From NCBI GenBank assembly GCA_030407085.1, contig CM059584.1, positions 102,733,001 to 102,797,000 of the forward strand: a stretch of DNA of 64,000 nt, in the 5' to 3' direction. Made by a program: the position numbers and the translations under genes. This document shows positions 11,821-26,150 of the stretch, piece after piece. The stretch's first letter is position 1; each line of letters opens with the position of its first letter. Source of the DNA: Trichopria drosophilae (Eukaryota; Arthropoda; Insecta; Hymenoptera; Diapriidae). The notes beneath the pieces are model-generated. The model was not told the DNA's origin. It was given only the letters and a program-made list of their open reading frames with translations, and ran no database searches.

Positions 11821-12042
11821 GAGGTCCACAAAATAGGCTAAATTTAGGGTGGCTTTTTCATTATCCATGTCGTAAGAAGATCGAATTTTTTAATTTTCTA
11901 GCGGGAACAATAAATTGAAATAGATTTAGCACCGCGACATTTGTGTGAAAATACAAAATGACAATAGAATTCTCAATTTGCTTACTCATTAATAAACCAA
12001 AATTCATAATATATAAACAATTTAGCTGTAATTGAATGCAGA

Positions 12043-12520
12043 TTGCAAAGTTTATTCCAAACTCTTTTTCAAAAACTATTAGCGGGATTTTATGAAGCTT
12101 TCATTTTGAATCGAAGAAAACGAACAATGAGGAAAATTCGTCCGTCAGCGATTTTCCGCCATCTGAATCGCGATACGGCGGAAAAAGATGAAAATACTCC
12201 CGCATTATTCATTTACATATTACAAGACAGGTTATGCGCGAGGAACGTGCGTGGCCCCCTGCCAAGCCGCAAGTCATGCGAATCAAGGGCGTTGCGGGGA
12301 AGGGTCGGGGGAATTGAAGGGAAATGTTGGAATTCGGTTCGCGACAGCCGATTCCCATAAGATGAACGAGAGGGTAGTCAACCGCGAAAACAGCATTGCC
12401 AACCAAAATCGCCAGTGCGGTGGATCGTAATGAAAGGGCAGTGAAGGGGGATGTGGTTGTACCATATAGCGTGTAATGGGTATGTTGCGCACTGGGACTT
12501 GCATATTGCTCTGACAATAA
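12043..12520. other. GC-richer island with overlapping open frames, no gene recognised
   Basis: GC content rises sharply against the flanks, especially at 12170-12460, and frames of 60-105 codons are open on both strands at once, as happens when AT-rich stops are absent. No protein motif, splice pair or start context favours one frame. It could be a regulatory region, a non-coding exon or a foreign repeat. Confidence 0.35.
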
Positions 12521-14644
12521 TATTTTTAAATTGAATGGAAATTGTGCCGTAATTCATTACCAATTATTTTGCATACAACTCATCATAAATTGTTAGAGCT
12601 TCAGCAATTTTGGATTTATAATGCCTTGTTGTCAAGGGCAGATTGTGACAGGTCCTAGCGAATCATAGTTGAAATTGAATGCAACCTTACATTTTTATTT
12701 CGACGGGGTTTGAAGGAGCTTTAAAGTAAATATTGTATCGCCATTGGTTGGTGAAATTTAAGTTTTCGGGAATTTGACCATAGAGATACCTTCAACGAAG
12801 TAGAATAATTACAACACCAATTGAGGTAATGTAAAAATTTTTTTTCAAATGTTGTATGCATTGCTCTTAAAATTTCGTTGGAGCAATTATGTCGAATCCG
12901 TGAGCAACAAAAGAAATCCATTTTCTATTGAAATGTTACAGAGATAATAATAGCTAATCTTTATTAATTTTGAGTCGTTGAATCCGAATCCGATAGTGAA
13001 CATTTTTTATTGGCTCTTGTTTCCATGTAATACGGGGATAACGTTTCAAAAAACTTCATTTTCTCAATTGTTCGAGGAAATATATTTGTCAATAAAAACA
13101 TGATAAAAGCTTCAATGATAGCTTCAAATGAAGCCTATAACTTCTATTTCGCGTAAAGAATATTGTTATACGTCCTGGTAAAAAATTATTTTCTTATATG
13201 AGCATTTGTTTTTATGCACAAAATATTGTCTCACCTAAACTCCCTGTTACTACTGCTCACTTTCGCCGCGCTGTCGACCAAAATTCTGGCGAGCGGGTGA
13301 CTATCTGAAATCGAATGTTACAAGTACAAAGATGCATCTTTATGTAATGTAAATGTTTTATGGTATGTTTTTCAGGTTACAGATTACGATTCCGATGTTA
13401 AAATTAAGATTTATCGGACGATTGCTATTAAAATCATCAACACATAGGGACACAAATTTTTCAACTATAAACAGATATAACAGAACTAAATTACAATAGT
13501 ATAATGCATAATTTAAATATTGTAAGAACAACATTTTGAATTTATAAGCACAAATACATACCTAAATTGCGAATATGTTATCTAAAAAGTTGAATTACAA
13601 TTCCAACAATAACATTTTTCATCTTAAGCAAGGAATGAAAATTTTAATATTTCTGCGATAGTCACCTTTACTTCGATATATCTTTTTACAGATAAATAAA
13701 TTTTCATTTATAAACCTGCATTGATAAATTTGTTTTGATCGTTGATCAATATTCGGTTTTGTATTAATTGAATTCTTATTTAATAAAGTGAATGCGGCAC
13801 GGTGAGCTTAAATAAGTTATTAGTAAAACATAAAACAATCTAGATTTTCTTTCAGGAATGTTTTCTTTCATGGTAAATAAGGAGATATTCTGAGTCATAA
13901 TCAAAATCATCCATAAGGCCCTTTTGGGAAATTTCATTTGTTGGTTAAATTCGAGAAATTTATAACTTAAACAAAATTTCATGTAAATAATTATTTTAAA
14001 TCCTTTTGTTAGTTCATAGTTTTTCGTATCTCACATTGTAATTTACAATTGAATCAGAGGGAGGTATTTATTCATGTATATATAATTATATTATTATTTA
14101 ATAATATAAATAATTAAAATAGTCCAGATGTTCTTAGGACAATTGAGAATATTATAGAATATCGTAACAAATGATAAGAAGACGGTGGAAGTGAAAAAAG
14201 GGCTACAGATTTTCATAACTGCATAAAGCTGTTAATAAAATATTTCGATACAGGATCATATATTGAAACTATCATTCCTCCTACGCTATATTCAATGCTT
14301 CCCGCAGTACATATTATTTTTAATGTTATGTTAAAAAAATTTTTTAAACTTGAAATGACGTAAAACTGGGAAATGTTATTGTTCAACGAACAATTTTTCG
14401 GGGTTGCTCAAGATTTGATGGAAATATTTGTGAGAAAGTATTACACAATAACGATATATTAAATGGCGTATCCTTTTGGATGTTTAAAATATGTTGAAGC
14501 TTTCAAAGTATTTCTTGCAATGGTTGAAGATTGTTTCACTAGTATTTTGAAACATAGTTACATCGGTTCCTCTTTCCTCCTCACTTTTAAGACGTTTTTT
14601 GGTGTCTTATAGAAAGACGTTTTAAAATACTTCTTTTTCTGCTC
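12521..14644. other. AT-rich spacer
   Basis: No gene signal. A small GC-richer patch at 13235-13310 has no frame I can support. Confidence 0.5.
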
Positions 14645-15020
14645 GATAATAGTAACCTCTGAAACCGCTCAATTCGGATGGAGTATGATGAAATGTAACA
14701 CTTTATACTAAATTGGATTATTTTATCAGCTGGGAAAGTTTTAAAAAATTATTGTTGAAGTCGCGGATTTTATACAGGAAAATGCAGTAATCTAAGTAGT
14801 AACAGTCAGCATAATCGTTTGTAACGGATTCGCATGTTACTACTTAAATGACTGCATTTTCCTACGTGAGATCTGCATTTCAACAACGATTTTTGAAACT
14901 TTCCCACGTGATAAAACAATTGAATGTTGCGTGAAGTGTTACATCTCATCATATTCTGTCCGATTTTCGGAGGTTACACCTCGAGGGACAAAACCGTCTA
15001 TACCCGTGGGCATCCTCTTT
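14645..15020. mobile_element. Main MITE family, copy 2 (left end lost)
   Basis: It shares AACCTCTGAAACCGCTCAAT, GGGAAAGTTTTAAAAA, TGTTGAAGTCGCGGATT and AAGTAGTAACAG with the other copies and ends GTGGGCATCCTCTTTT. The outer 50-60 bp of the left arm are missing. The centre still folds on itself (TTACTACTTAAATGACTGC against the left arm). Confidence 0.75.
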
Positions 15021-16102
15021 TAGATAATAACTTATTTAAGTTCACCATGATCGAACATTTTGGAAAATAGTTGCAATTTGTATAAACATGATTATAATGA
15101 CGTTTTGGATAATTTTATTCACGATGGCGATTTTTTTATATCATGAAACCAATTTGTATAGTGTCAGAGTCATGGATATCTAATTTTAAATTATTCGTTC
15201 AGTTCCGATCGTTACTCAAAATAATAGAACTTCCTCGTGTGATAAAAGCCTTCTCACAGATTGTTCAATTGTTAAATTCTTAAATTGTAGATTTTAACAT
15301 TATGGATTTTAGAAATAAATGAGAGATCAGTCATGATAAGGAGTTCTTAGCCATCGATAAGTTATTTATCTAGAAATAATTTAACACAAAAGTTTAATTT
15401 GCTGAGGCTTCTTTGAACCTTTGTCATTACACCTGAAACTGAAATCCACAATTGGAGTATCATAAAAATTAAAAAGTTTTGTTTTTAATAAAAAGCAGAA
15501 CTTATTTATTTGTTTACAAATTTCAAATGAATTACATCATAATATAATTATTTTTCTGTCGTAGCGCACTGCGGAATATTCGACGAGGTTTTTGTTATAG
15601 AATCAATATATGAAATTTAATTTTCGCTTGTTTGTCTACGTATACATTGTATAAGAGATTATGTTGGTTTGGTTGATTGGAAAGCTAATTTTTTATTCAC
15701 TTGCTTATATTTATAAGAAATCGATATTTTTTATCTATACTATGTATAACATTAATTACACTGCTAAACATGAAGTATGCAATACGAATATTATTTCTAG
15801 CGAAACTTGGCTATAAATCAAAATTACATGAATCCTTTCCTATTTTTAGTAACGTTTTGAAAAATATTAATTTATTTCATGTAGAAATCTTTCTGGCTGT
15901 TTGAACAGACACAGATTGATATGGTCACAAAACAACAAAATTTTTCTCTTAAAACTAGTCTCAACGAAACTTTGCACTTATTTTCTCTCGTGTAATGTTA
16001 TTCATATTTCTACTTTATTATTAAATTGTCTAAAGCTCATACGTTATAGTTGCTTTTAAAATATGACGTGCTATCACTTGATCACTATGAGCTTAGAAAG
16101 TG

Positions 16103-16125
16103 ATCTGATCAGGCCCTGATCAGAT
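16103..16125. repeat. Near-perfect 23-bp palindrome
   Basis: ATCTGATCAGG and CCTGATCAGAT are exact reverse complements around one central base. Such a dyad can bind a dimeric protein or be a chance hairpin; the surroundings give no clue. Confidence 0.5.
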
Positions 16126-18969
16126 TAAATGGTTTCAACTTAATTTGACTACAAACTGACAAGGTTACACCTTAAAAATCATCCATAAATTTGATACTAA
16201 ATACAACATATTCGTATTGCATATGGAAACAAACCATTAATATTAATAATACTGAATTAAATAATCGAAATATTAATGTGCACGATGGAAAAAGTAGTTT
16301 TCCACCTGTTCAAAAGAAACAATTACGGTGGTGTAGTACGTCATTAAGTATCGTATTTGGATGTAGTACATATACATGTAAAGGTGAATCGTTTCCAATG
16401 TATAACAATAATCGTGTGATACGAAACACTGCTGTTCACCATACATATCTAGAGTTTGAGAGGTAGGAAGTAAACTCTCTACGCGATTAAGGGCGTTTGA
16501 CAGCTGTTAAACAAGAATACCGTAATTTCAATTACGATCATTTAAACGCAGATTACTGAATGAAATTGAACGTAAGATATACTGTCTTACGTACTCTTAG
16601 AATCTATGAACAATTAGCTATTTTTGTAATTTTTACAGCGTTATTTTGTATTTTTTCAATTGGTAGATAGCGCGCAGGTTCGTGATGAATGTCTCGGAAG
16701 AGACCCAACGACGGATTCATGATCGCTTGGTAAAACCACGTGCGTGAAACCATAATTTTAATGCTACAATTTTCGTGATGTAACAAGAATAATAATACGA
16801 AATTTATGAATGCGTGAATATTTGTTGAAGTTTAATCCAAGTTTCGAAAACTATACGAAACTGAATTTTAGACGCACACATGTTGCAAGTATATATATAC
16901 GTATAAATAGATGATGTAACGACGATGCGAAATCGAAAAGTTTCTAGTACATATATAAGACGGTATAAATAAGTCATAAAGTGGAAGGTGATCGATCAAA
17001 ATGACAGTGGTATTTTTGTTAATCGTTCTGTTGTTTTTTCCATAATGGATCACATTACTCGACCTCCGATCGACAATTTTCGTATACTCAAGCATTTATT
17101 AATGTATGTTTATTTGCAAAATGTTCATTTAATTTATATTATAAAAATACAACAGTGCAATCGATTATTATGTTCAGGATCACCTGTTTATATAGCGGAA
17201 AAAATATGTTGCTAACGATGAGAGATGTTCGTTACAGTGAGCGAACTGAAATTTGTCATTTCCTAGTTGGCACAGTATCAGATAAAGGGCAAACAGCCCT
17301 AAATCGTGACTTAAATTTTGGCGTGTTTATCGTCGTTCGTCTCGAAATTCCTCCTGCGAATTGGAGCAAGAATCTCTCAGAGAGATTTAGGTTTTCAGGT
17401 AAAGAGCAATCCTAATATCGTGTTGTCACCTGCGATAAAATTGAGAATGTTGAATGGAATTTGAAATATATGTCTACTTATATTTTTTGTTGAAGTTTTT
17501 TAAAAAAATTTGTTCGAAAAATTTGTTGGAAAAATCAGTATTGATGTAAAACCACATAAATGGTGAATGTGGTTACAATGGTTATCTAATATTTATTAAC
17601 GTTGCATTAATTTTAACAGATGTGTTTAACGAACTAAAGTTACACTACTCGAATTTTAACAACGACTATTGATATTATAAAATAATGTGTTGCGACCAAA
17701 TTGGTCGGTTGGCCTACATAACATTACAAATGTTCTGTAGGGAGTTGGTGATTACAACTACCAAGTACGTGTTATAACTTTTCAATTTGTATAAGAAATA
17801 ATTATATATTTATTTTATTTTTAATAAATAATTAGCTTCCGGTCTAGAAACATTAATTAGTAAGAAGAAAACATTAAAATAAACTAAATTTCTTTATTAG
17901 AACTTGTTTTTCTTTTCATTTTGCTGCTCTTTGTGCAAACTTTACTTTTAGTAATCCTGATTTACGTTATAAAATTAGTGGAAATCTATTTTGATAAATC
18001 CTAGCCTATTGTCATTTCGATTTTTTCTTTGTTTATTAATGACAGAATTCATAATTACAGGAAATGACAGCTTGCGAATATAAAAATAGAACAACTGTAC
18101 AAGCTGATTGCAATTAATGATTTTGTATTAATCACGATTTATTTAAATTTTCTTGTTTCTTCTGAGACAAGAATTTTATTTTTACGAATTGGTAAATTCG
18201 CTGCATTAGCGATGAAACTATTGATGTATTACAGTTTATCAATGAAACAAATAATCTCATTCAAAGCTTTTTAAAATATGTGAACCAAAATTATTCTTTG
18301 CAAAGCTTAACTTCCGGTACTGATAAATGAGGATATTTCGACACTAGTATACATATTGATGATAACGACTATCGTATTGTATCTGTATAATAAACAGTTA
18401 AGTTTATTGATTTTAAAATCAATAATGTACTTATAACGTTGCTAATTCATCTGACGTTGAAAGCAAAACTTTAACATCTGATTAAGTAAGTTAATTCATA
18501 ATTGAAAATATATTAAGTGGATTACTTTATATCTCGTTAATTCAAATTGACAGAAAATCACAAATATCGTGTGGTCGTTTTTTATGAAATCACGAGACGA
18601 AACGAAACATTTAAGACGCATCGACTTTTCTATTAGAATTAAAATTCAGTAATATTTAGTAACGTCGGTAAATTTCGATTATAATAAATTAATCAGAAAA
18701 TTTCTTTCCTATGCAAAAGTATTTATGTTCTTCCTTAAGTGAAGAACGAAATAATTATTTTCTTAACAAATAAGTCACAATAATAGAGTTAGTGATAACA
18801 GAATACAGGAAATACGATAATGAAAGGTAACTAAACGGACAAATATATATATTAAAATGACTTCGGATAATATAATAGAGTAAATCATCGTATACTGCTC
18901 GATTATGTTAGCTTGAATGCTGAATTTCTTATCGACGCAGAGATATGAGCGAAAATAATTATAAGGTTC

Positions 18970-19287
18970 CTATCCGACGCACACGATCACGGTGTTTCTT
19001 TCAGCGATTTTCACTCCAAAAAGAGTGAAAACTCGATCGATTCGACTGGAAATTGCTGGAAGTGATTCAGGGAGATTTTTTATTGTTATTGACGCTTCGA
19101 TGATTTCTGCTCTCGTATACGTATTTCCAAACTTAAGTAGCGATTGCGCATAAGTGTTAAATAGGATCGCGCCTGGTGCGCGATTTTGATATTTTGATGA
19201 TACTTGATTCGCGAAAACGAAAACGTCGACGACACATTTCGCGACGTATAAATACGAAAACGATATCCCGAAGTGTCGTGGAACCAT
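18970..19287 (-). other. Unexplained 105-codon open frame
   Basis: An ATG-started frame on the minus strand, in a patch of higher GC and CpG content (about 18965-19300). The product begins MVPRHFGISFSYLYVAK and has no motif I know. The plus strand is also partly open across it (19176-19400). It could be a decayed exon or a CpG-richer regulatory patch. Confidence 0.15.
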
Positions 19288-22043
19288 GGCAGAAAGGGAT
19301 TTTTTTTATTAGCGTTCATTATTATATTCAGATTGTCGTTTTCAAGGTTAATCGAGATTTATTACGTATTGTACATATAGACCTAAATAACCTAAGATAA
19401 ACGACGTAATTATGCGATTCCAGGAAAAATGCGGCAATGTAATGAACGTATAAACGGTTTAGTGCACGCGACAATATAACTATAGGCACCCGTCTTTGAA
19501 ATTCCAGTGAAACATGTCAACAATGTGATTCCGAAGTGTGAAAATGTTATTGCGTGAAAGGATATAAGATAGATTTTCTATATAATAAATATATTCATTG
19601 AAGAGCTTCTTGGTGTTCTTATTTCATGACCTAGTCATACCAGTCATACTCTTATGTAAATTCGTTTATGTATTATTCTTCTTTGAAGATGATTCATGTT
19701 GGCTGCTTTTCGCAAACAGGTAATGTATATTTATAGTCTTTTAAAAAACTGAACACGAATCATGTCAAAATCATGAAGCCTCATTACTTACATAGATCAT
19801 TTCGTGTTATTTATCATAAAAAATGTTTGCTTAAATATATGGCAGAGTAAAATGTAGGCGATCATAAATGTCACTCATCCCGGGTCAATAGAAAGACCAT
19901 CGTGAATTTAGTAACGTGTCACAAAATGGTTAAAGCGATCTATATATTTTTTGGTCCAGCCAATTAATTTCTCCGTATTTGAAGCATCTGCATTTGAATT
20001 GTGAATGGCTGGAGAACCCCATTTTTTATATTCTAGGTGTTTATTTTTATTCTACGGTTTACATGATGCTATACATGCCATTATTCAATCAAGTAGACCT
20101 GAGTTATAAACAAACTGTTTTTACTACTTTGTGGGAATTCTATGGTTACTAAGCTAGAAAAATTCATAGACCAAAGTCAAAATAAATACTTCATTTATAA
20201 CCTTCTATAGTTTCAACTTATCTTTCCACATAATCTATAATATATATAAATCGTAGGTAAGATCGCTAAGATTCATATAAATGCAACGTTGCCAAACGTT
20301 ATGAAATAAAGTACAAAGTTTATTGAGTATTTTATTTATTCCAACCCTCACAGGTACTGAAAGATATTACTCAAAGTCAATATATGTCCCTACAAAATAT
20401 TCCCATTACTAAAAAATATTACATAAGACCACGTGTTAAAATACCGAGAATGTTATCATTTATTTCCTACTTCATAGTTACGCCAACCTCAAGAAATTTT
20501 AACTGAAGCATCTTTATAGCATACTTAAATTTGCTCTAAATTTGCATCGAAATCTGAATGTTAATTCTTTTTACCATAGAACTCCCTGAAAATAGTCACA
20601 TCTATAATTTTTTAGTATATGGTAGGGATGATTGGAAATACTTTTATAATATTACAAATACAGCATGAACAACTATGCGACACGGATAAAAAAGTTCGTA
20701 TTTTCGATAATGCATTGCAATGACGTTCGGCAATAACAGGAAACGATAATGGATGTAATATGGTTTATGCTTAATATGCACTAAGGGTAAATCATCAGGG
20801 TTTCGTCTCCGAGCACGTGATAGGAATGATAACAAAGTTTGTCGGACTTTAACGACGTTAAGAGGAGCGATATGGAAAATTAGTTTATCGGTGGAAACTA
20901 GGATTTGGTATAGGGTGATACTTGTAGTTCACCTGAAGTACATGCTTGCTGCTTTGAACATTTAATGGAATAAAATGCATTTATGAGAATAAAGCAACAA
21001 TATCCTACAATGTATCATACTGAAAGACGAGGTATTAAGGATTAGGAGAAATGAGAAAATGAAATAACTGCTTTCGAAATAACAGACTCATTTGAAGGCT
21101 CATAAATTCAGAACGACTTAACTATTCACGGAAAAAACAATTTCGACACGATAAGGATCCAAAATCGTCATACTGAGAAGCTCACTGTTTTTTATTTTTA
21201 GAAACTTTGGAATTCTGGTCTATCTCAATATTTTGAGTGCCAAATTAAAGTTAGAAAAACACGTGCAAAATCGCTATATCGTAAAATCTTTTGGTGGATA
21301 ACCGTCAGGACGATCATATAGTGTTTACAGTATTCTATTTAAATTTTCAATATTATATTAACATCTAGACGTCTTAAAAAGTCCCCAAACAATTAGAAAT
21401 ATATTCTGATCAAAATGCAGAAATGTATTTGCTGGAAACAATTTCGGTATAATAACAAACTCATCGTATTTATTGCAGCGATTAACCCATTAAGTCTTGA
21501 ATGGACATTTTTTCACAACAGTTTTCAAACTGTATTATGGGTAAAAAAAAAGGAATCTTAAAATTAGCTGAACTTTCAGAATATGTTGTCAGATTTTTAA
21601 AAAAATGGAACTGCGAAAAACTATACTTAATTTTTCCAAAAAGAAAACACGGATTATTCGACTGTATTTCTTTTTTATCTCGTTTTTTTCACACTGAAAT
21701 CGTTTCGGAATTCCTGCTTGAAATGAAGAAAACGTGTCCTCCAGACTTAAACTTCAACACCTGTATGTAAGTATTTTGAAAAAAAGGTGGAAGCATCTAA
21801 AATGGCAGCAGAAACACGAAAAAAAAAGTCGAAAAGTTCAGGAATTTTTTAATTAAAAATGACGGACTTTCAGAAACAATGTCACTGAACGAAAAGTTCT
21901 TAGAATTTGTTAAAGAACAAGCTAAATTATTACAGAATTTTTTGAATGATTTTTTAATTTTTTAAATAGGTTTTGCTGTGTGTAATAAATTGAGGCAATA
22001 ATGTATGGGTAGATAAAGGGTATACTAACCATTAATTTTGTTC

Positions 22044-22493
22044 AAAGGAGTATTTGTATGGATTTATATTGCTGTCCACCGACGGGTATACTTGATTTCG
22101 GTCCCGGAAATGGAACCGCCGAAATTCATAAGTTTATTTGGAATATGATGAGAACTAACACCTATATGTAAATTCGATTGCATTGTCAGATGTAAAAGTT
22201 GACATTGTTGTTAAAGTCGCGAATTTTACATAGGAAAATACAGTAATGTAAGTGTTAATAACCCGCTCGGTATACTGTTCGTAGTAGGTGTGGTGTGTTA
22301 CTTCTACTCCATTCTCTTATGTATAATCCCTGACTTAGGGAACAATTTTTTCAAGTTTCTCTCTTGATAAAATAATCAAATTTTCTTTAGTTAAAATAGG
22401 TGTTAGTTCTAATCATGCTCTAAACGAATTTATCAGTTCTGGAAGTTTTAACTTCAGGACGCAACTCACCTATATTCATGGGCATTATTCTTT
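22044..22493. mobile_element. Main MITE family, copy 3 (diverged)
   Basis: It starts AAAGGAGTATTTG and ends ATGGGCATTATTCTTT. Matching internal blocks are GGAAATGGAACCGCCGAAAT, GATGAGAACTAACACCTA, GTTGTTAAAGTCGCG and a mirrored AGGTGTTAGTTCTAATCATG near the right end. It is close to full length but is the most diverged copy, so probably the oldest. Confidence 0.72.
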
Positions 22494-23249
22494 CGTGATA
22501 ATTTGTTTTCAGGGAAATTTTATATATTTTACTAAAAGTAATTACAACAGAGTTACGATTGAAGTCCTATGATCAGGAATACCAACCATTGTCAATTAAA
22601 TGATCAAAGAACACATTAAGGATTACGTTAGTCGGTAAGGATCAGACATATCTGACATTGATAAACATAACGAGTATACAAGCGTTACCTACTAATTTTA
22701 TAAATATACGTATTTAATGGATGATAGGATAAAAAACACACGAGATGACGACAAAAAAGTAATCACACGACAAAACGATACGTAAAAAAAGAAAAACGCA
22801 CCGAATTTTTTTATACACTTTTTTTATTTGGACAATATTTTAAATAACTAAGAAAAAATAATTTTATATTTTAATGCATGATAATACATTTTTTAAGTTA
22901 TTTTATTGGTTTCGTCTCACACTCAGTATAAAGTGAAGAGACACGTTTGAACACCGATTGGGAACTTTCGTATGTAACGTTTGATTATTCCAAATAGTCA
23001 TTTTCTTAGAAACGTATTTATTTTGTTGACATGAACAATTTATTCAAATTATCAAACTATGTAATAATATTTCATATTGTCGCAGTGTCTGTTTTTCGCT
23101 GTGTCCTTTTGTCGTGTGTTCTTTTTTTTATTTCTTTTTTCATGTAATCATTTTATGCTTCATTGTACGTAAAAACATCCAATTTCACAAAGTATGCTCA
23201 TTATCAATGTAATTCTGTTCTACATTTTATTCAAGTGACCTATCAGAGT

Positions 23250-23676
23250 AAAGGAGGATGCCCACGAGTAAAAGTGATTTTCCACCCTCGAGATGGAACC
23301 TCCAAAACTGACAAATTCGGGCAGAGTATGACGAGAACTAATACCTAATGGAAATTTTGATAGTTTTATCATCTAGGAAAGTTTAAAAAATCGTTGTCAA
23401 AGCCGCAGATTATACATAGAAAATTGTTGGATTCTAAGTAGTAACACTCAGGGCCTATTGCGAACAACACATAGTGCGGCCTATTACTACTGAAATGACT
23501 GCATTTTCCTATGTATAATCAGCGGATTTAACGGCGTTTTTTTAACTTTACCACATCATAAAATAATCGAATTTGCCATTAGATGATAGTTGTCATGACA
23601 CTCTAACCGAATTTCTCAGTTTCGAAGGTTCCATCTTGGAGGCAGAAATCACTTATACGTGTGGGCATTCTCCTTT
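23250..23676. mobile_element. Main MITE family, copy 4 (full length)
   Basis: The best complete copy: left end AAAGGAGGATGCCCACGAGT, right end GTGGGCATTCTCCTTT, about 427 bp, arms of about 200 bp. The centre is CTAAGTAGTAACACTCAGGG against CCTATTACTACTGAAATGAC. If the terminus is AAGGAGG, the element is flanked by TA on both sides, which would suggest a Tc1/mariner-type target choice; the other copies do not confirm this. No coding capacity. Confidence 0.8.
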
Positions 23677-26150
23677 ACCTTAAACGAGTGAGAACTGAGC
23701 CATCCTTTTAAAGTCAAATTTGACATCATATGTGAAATTATACCTTAATGAAAGCACTCGAATGATTAAGTATTAAACATACTTATGTATATATTTGACG
23801 GTAATTAAAATTTGTAAATAAAACCGGTATTGTATTATTCTACAGTCGATACACAATCTATACAAAAAAGTAGCACATCCAAAAAAATTTTTATAGATGT
23901 AGTTACATGCAGCAACATAAATTTAAACACCAAACACTGTCATTATAGTTAAAAATCATCTACGAACTTCAATAGCGCAATGCCGAAATTTACAACAAAA
24001 ATTAAAGACGATGAAAAATTGTTTCGTGAACTTTTGCAAAAAACGGATCAGCGTTGTTAGGTTAGGGATCATCACTTTTTGTGTCTTCTTTAAACAGTGA
24101 TAATTCACTATACAGAATAGTGGGCATGGCGAATTCACTTTACTTATAAAAGTAGTAAAAGGAACTGTTTTTTTTTAATTATACCAACCTTGTCGATGTT
24201 GATAATTTTGATAATCTTATAAGATACTTTTATTAAAATAAGTAGTTAAACTGATTTTTTGAAGAACTAGCCAAAATAACTTCTCAATTACATTAAGCAA
24301 ACTACTATTTTAGTTTTTTAATTATACTTTATAATAGTTATTATAACTGATGAAATTCAGTTGAGGACCCATTAAATACCACACAATAGTTAGAAGGTAG
24401 TCAATTTTACTAGGCATATTTTGTATATGAATGGCTGCTTATCAGAGTAGTGACCTTTTACATACTTGATATAAACGTATATTGAAAAATAGAAGGATTG
24501 AATCCTCCAAAACAGTACAAAACGGTTTTTCCAATTCATTATTATGCGCATAATATAAATCTATATAATTTTTGAATTTAAATCAGCGTCTATATAACTA
24601 TATACAACCATATATAAATATATACAATTATATATATGCTTTGATTTTCAATCGTTACATATAATTATATACAACTATATTCAATTATATATGTTCAAAA
24701 TTATATTCAATCGATTATATATAATTGAATATAATTATATAAAAAATTTTTCCATCTATGGGGCAATATATAAATTTATGTAAAAAAAGGTTTAAATATT
24801 CTAAAAAGTAACGAAAACGATTATAACGTATAAGTAGAGCACAATTAACAACATGACATTTCCAATTGATGGAATATTCTTTTAATTGTAAATTCTAAAC
24901 TTTAACATATAAATAATCAATATTTTACTTAAATATGAAAAATTTGCTGGTCTACGATGATGGACTGATAGCTAATCGTCACCGTATTTTCAACAAAGAA
25001 TAGCTAATTAAATTACGTGTTTACATTACTATTCCTTGTATATATTTTCCATAAAGGTGTTTTATTACATGTAGATATTTTGTGTTTAATAGATGAATAC
25101 TTGTGTCTACAGTCATAAAAAAACTTTTAGTGATAATTCCACAAAAGTTCGTACACTATAAGTGGAAATAATTTAAATAGCAGCGATACATTTAGTCGTA
25201 TTTATGAAAATGTATTGGAATAACAAGACAATGAGTAGAATAATAACAATATTGTTTTCCACTGTTTGTTACGTTTAATCGAAGTTGCCACAAGCTTCGA
25301 ATGGAACGCACAATGAATCATTTTCCTACATAAGTACATATGTACAAGTGACTAGCGCATATGATGAACGCGTATTGTTCCTATATACAATGTACTTCAA
25401 CAACCTGCTCCGAATAGCGAATGACGAGGAGTGATTAGGTTCAGCAAGCAAATGCGGTTGTCTCTTTGCTGAAAAATGGCCAAAGCACAGGTGCATTTTA
25501 CAAATTCATTAATTCCACAATAGAATATTCAAGAGTATTATACAATTTAATGGATCGTGAATTACGTACCAGACAGTTTATATACATTTTAGATCTGATA
25601 GTAGAATGAAATATACTTAACAACTACTAAGAAATAAAAATATTGCGCAAACTAATAAAATTCGATGATTATGTCTTAATTAAATAAAAGCTCAAAATAA
25701 AACGGAAATTATATTTTTAACAAGCACTCGGGATGAGTTCAAATATGAAGAGTGTATGCCTGAAAATAAATAGAAATATTAAAATAAGATACTTTGCATG
25801 CTTAGAGTAATTATGATAATCCTAAAGTATAGTTACAATCTAACTAGCTGTGCACAATAAGTAAATGAACATAGCTCGAAAGTCTCTTTCATTGCTGATG
25901 CAAACAAACGCAATCATGAATTCTTGATTGAACGGTTTGAACCAAAACTTAAATTTCAGTAAAATATTAATGAACCGGAATATATTAATTGATTAAACAG
26001 CACCCTAAATAGTGAAAATGTGAATGAAGACTTGGTTTTGGAAGGATGACATTTTTTTATAATTCTTTTTTGGTCTATTTTTTTGGAAACTGCAAAAATA
26101 GGGGTCGAACATTATTTATAATTTCAACTAATTGTAAACGACTGGTGGAA
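23677..26150. other. AT-rich spacer
   Basis: No gene seen. It contains the ATATA-rich stretch at 24583-24745. Confidence 0.5.
24583..24745. repeat. Degenerate ATATA-rich tandem repeat
   Basis: Repeated variants of TATATAACTATATACAA and TATATAATTATATACAA with a unit of roughly 10-12 bp. It is low-complexity sequence that can form many small hairpins. Confidence 0.6.

Larger units (their letters stand above)
15021..22043. other. Long AT-rich spacer
   Basis: Seven kilobases without a supported gene. Short frames (for example at 16191-16466, 17155-17415 and 21501-21770) have neither domains nor convincing splice sites. A palindrome at 16103-16125 and an open minus-strand frame at 18970-19287 are listed separately. 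Confidence 0.5.

Noticed and set aside
12043..12517. Up to five overlapping frames
   Set aside because: Low stop frequency in a GC-rich patch explains them; none has a motif or splice support.
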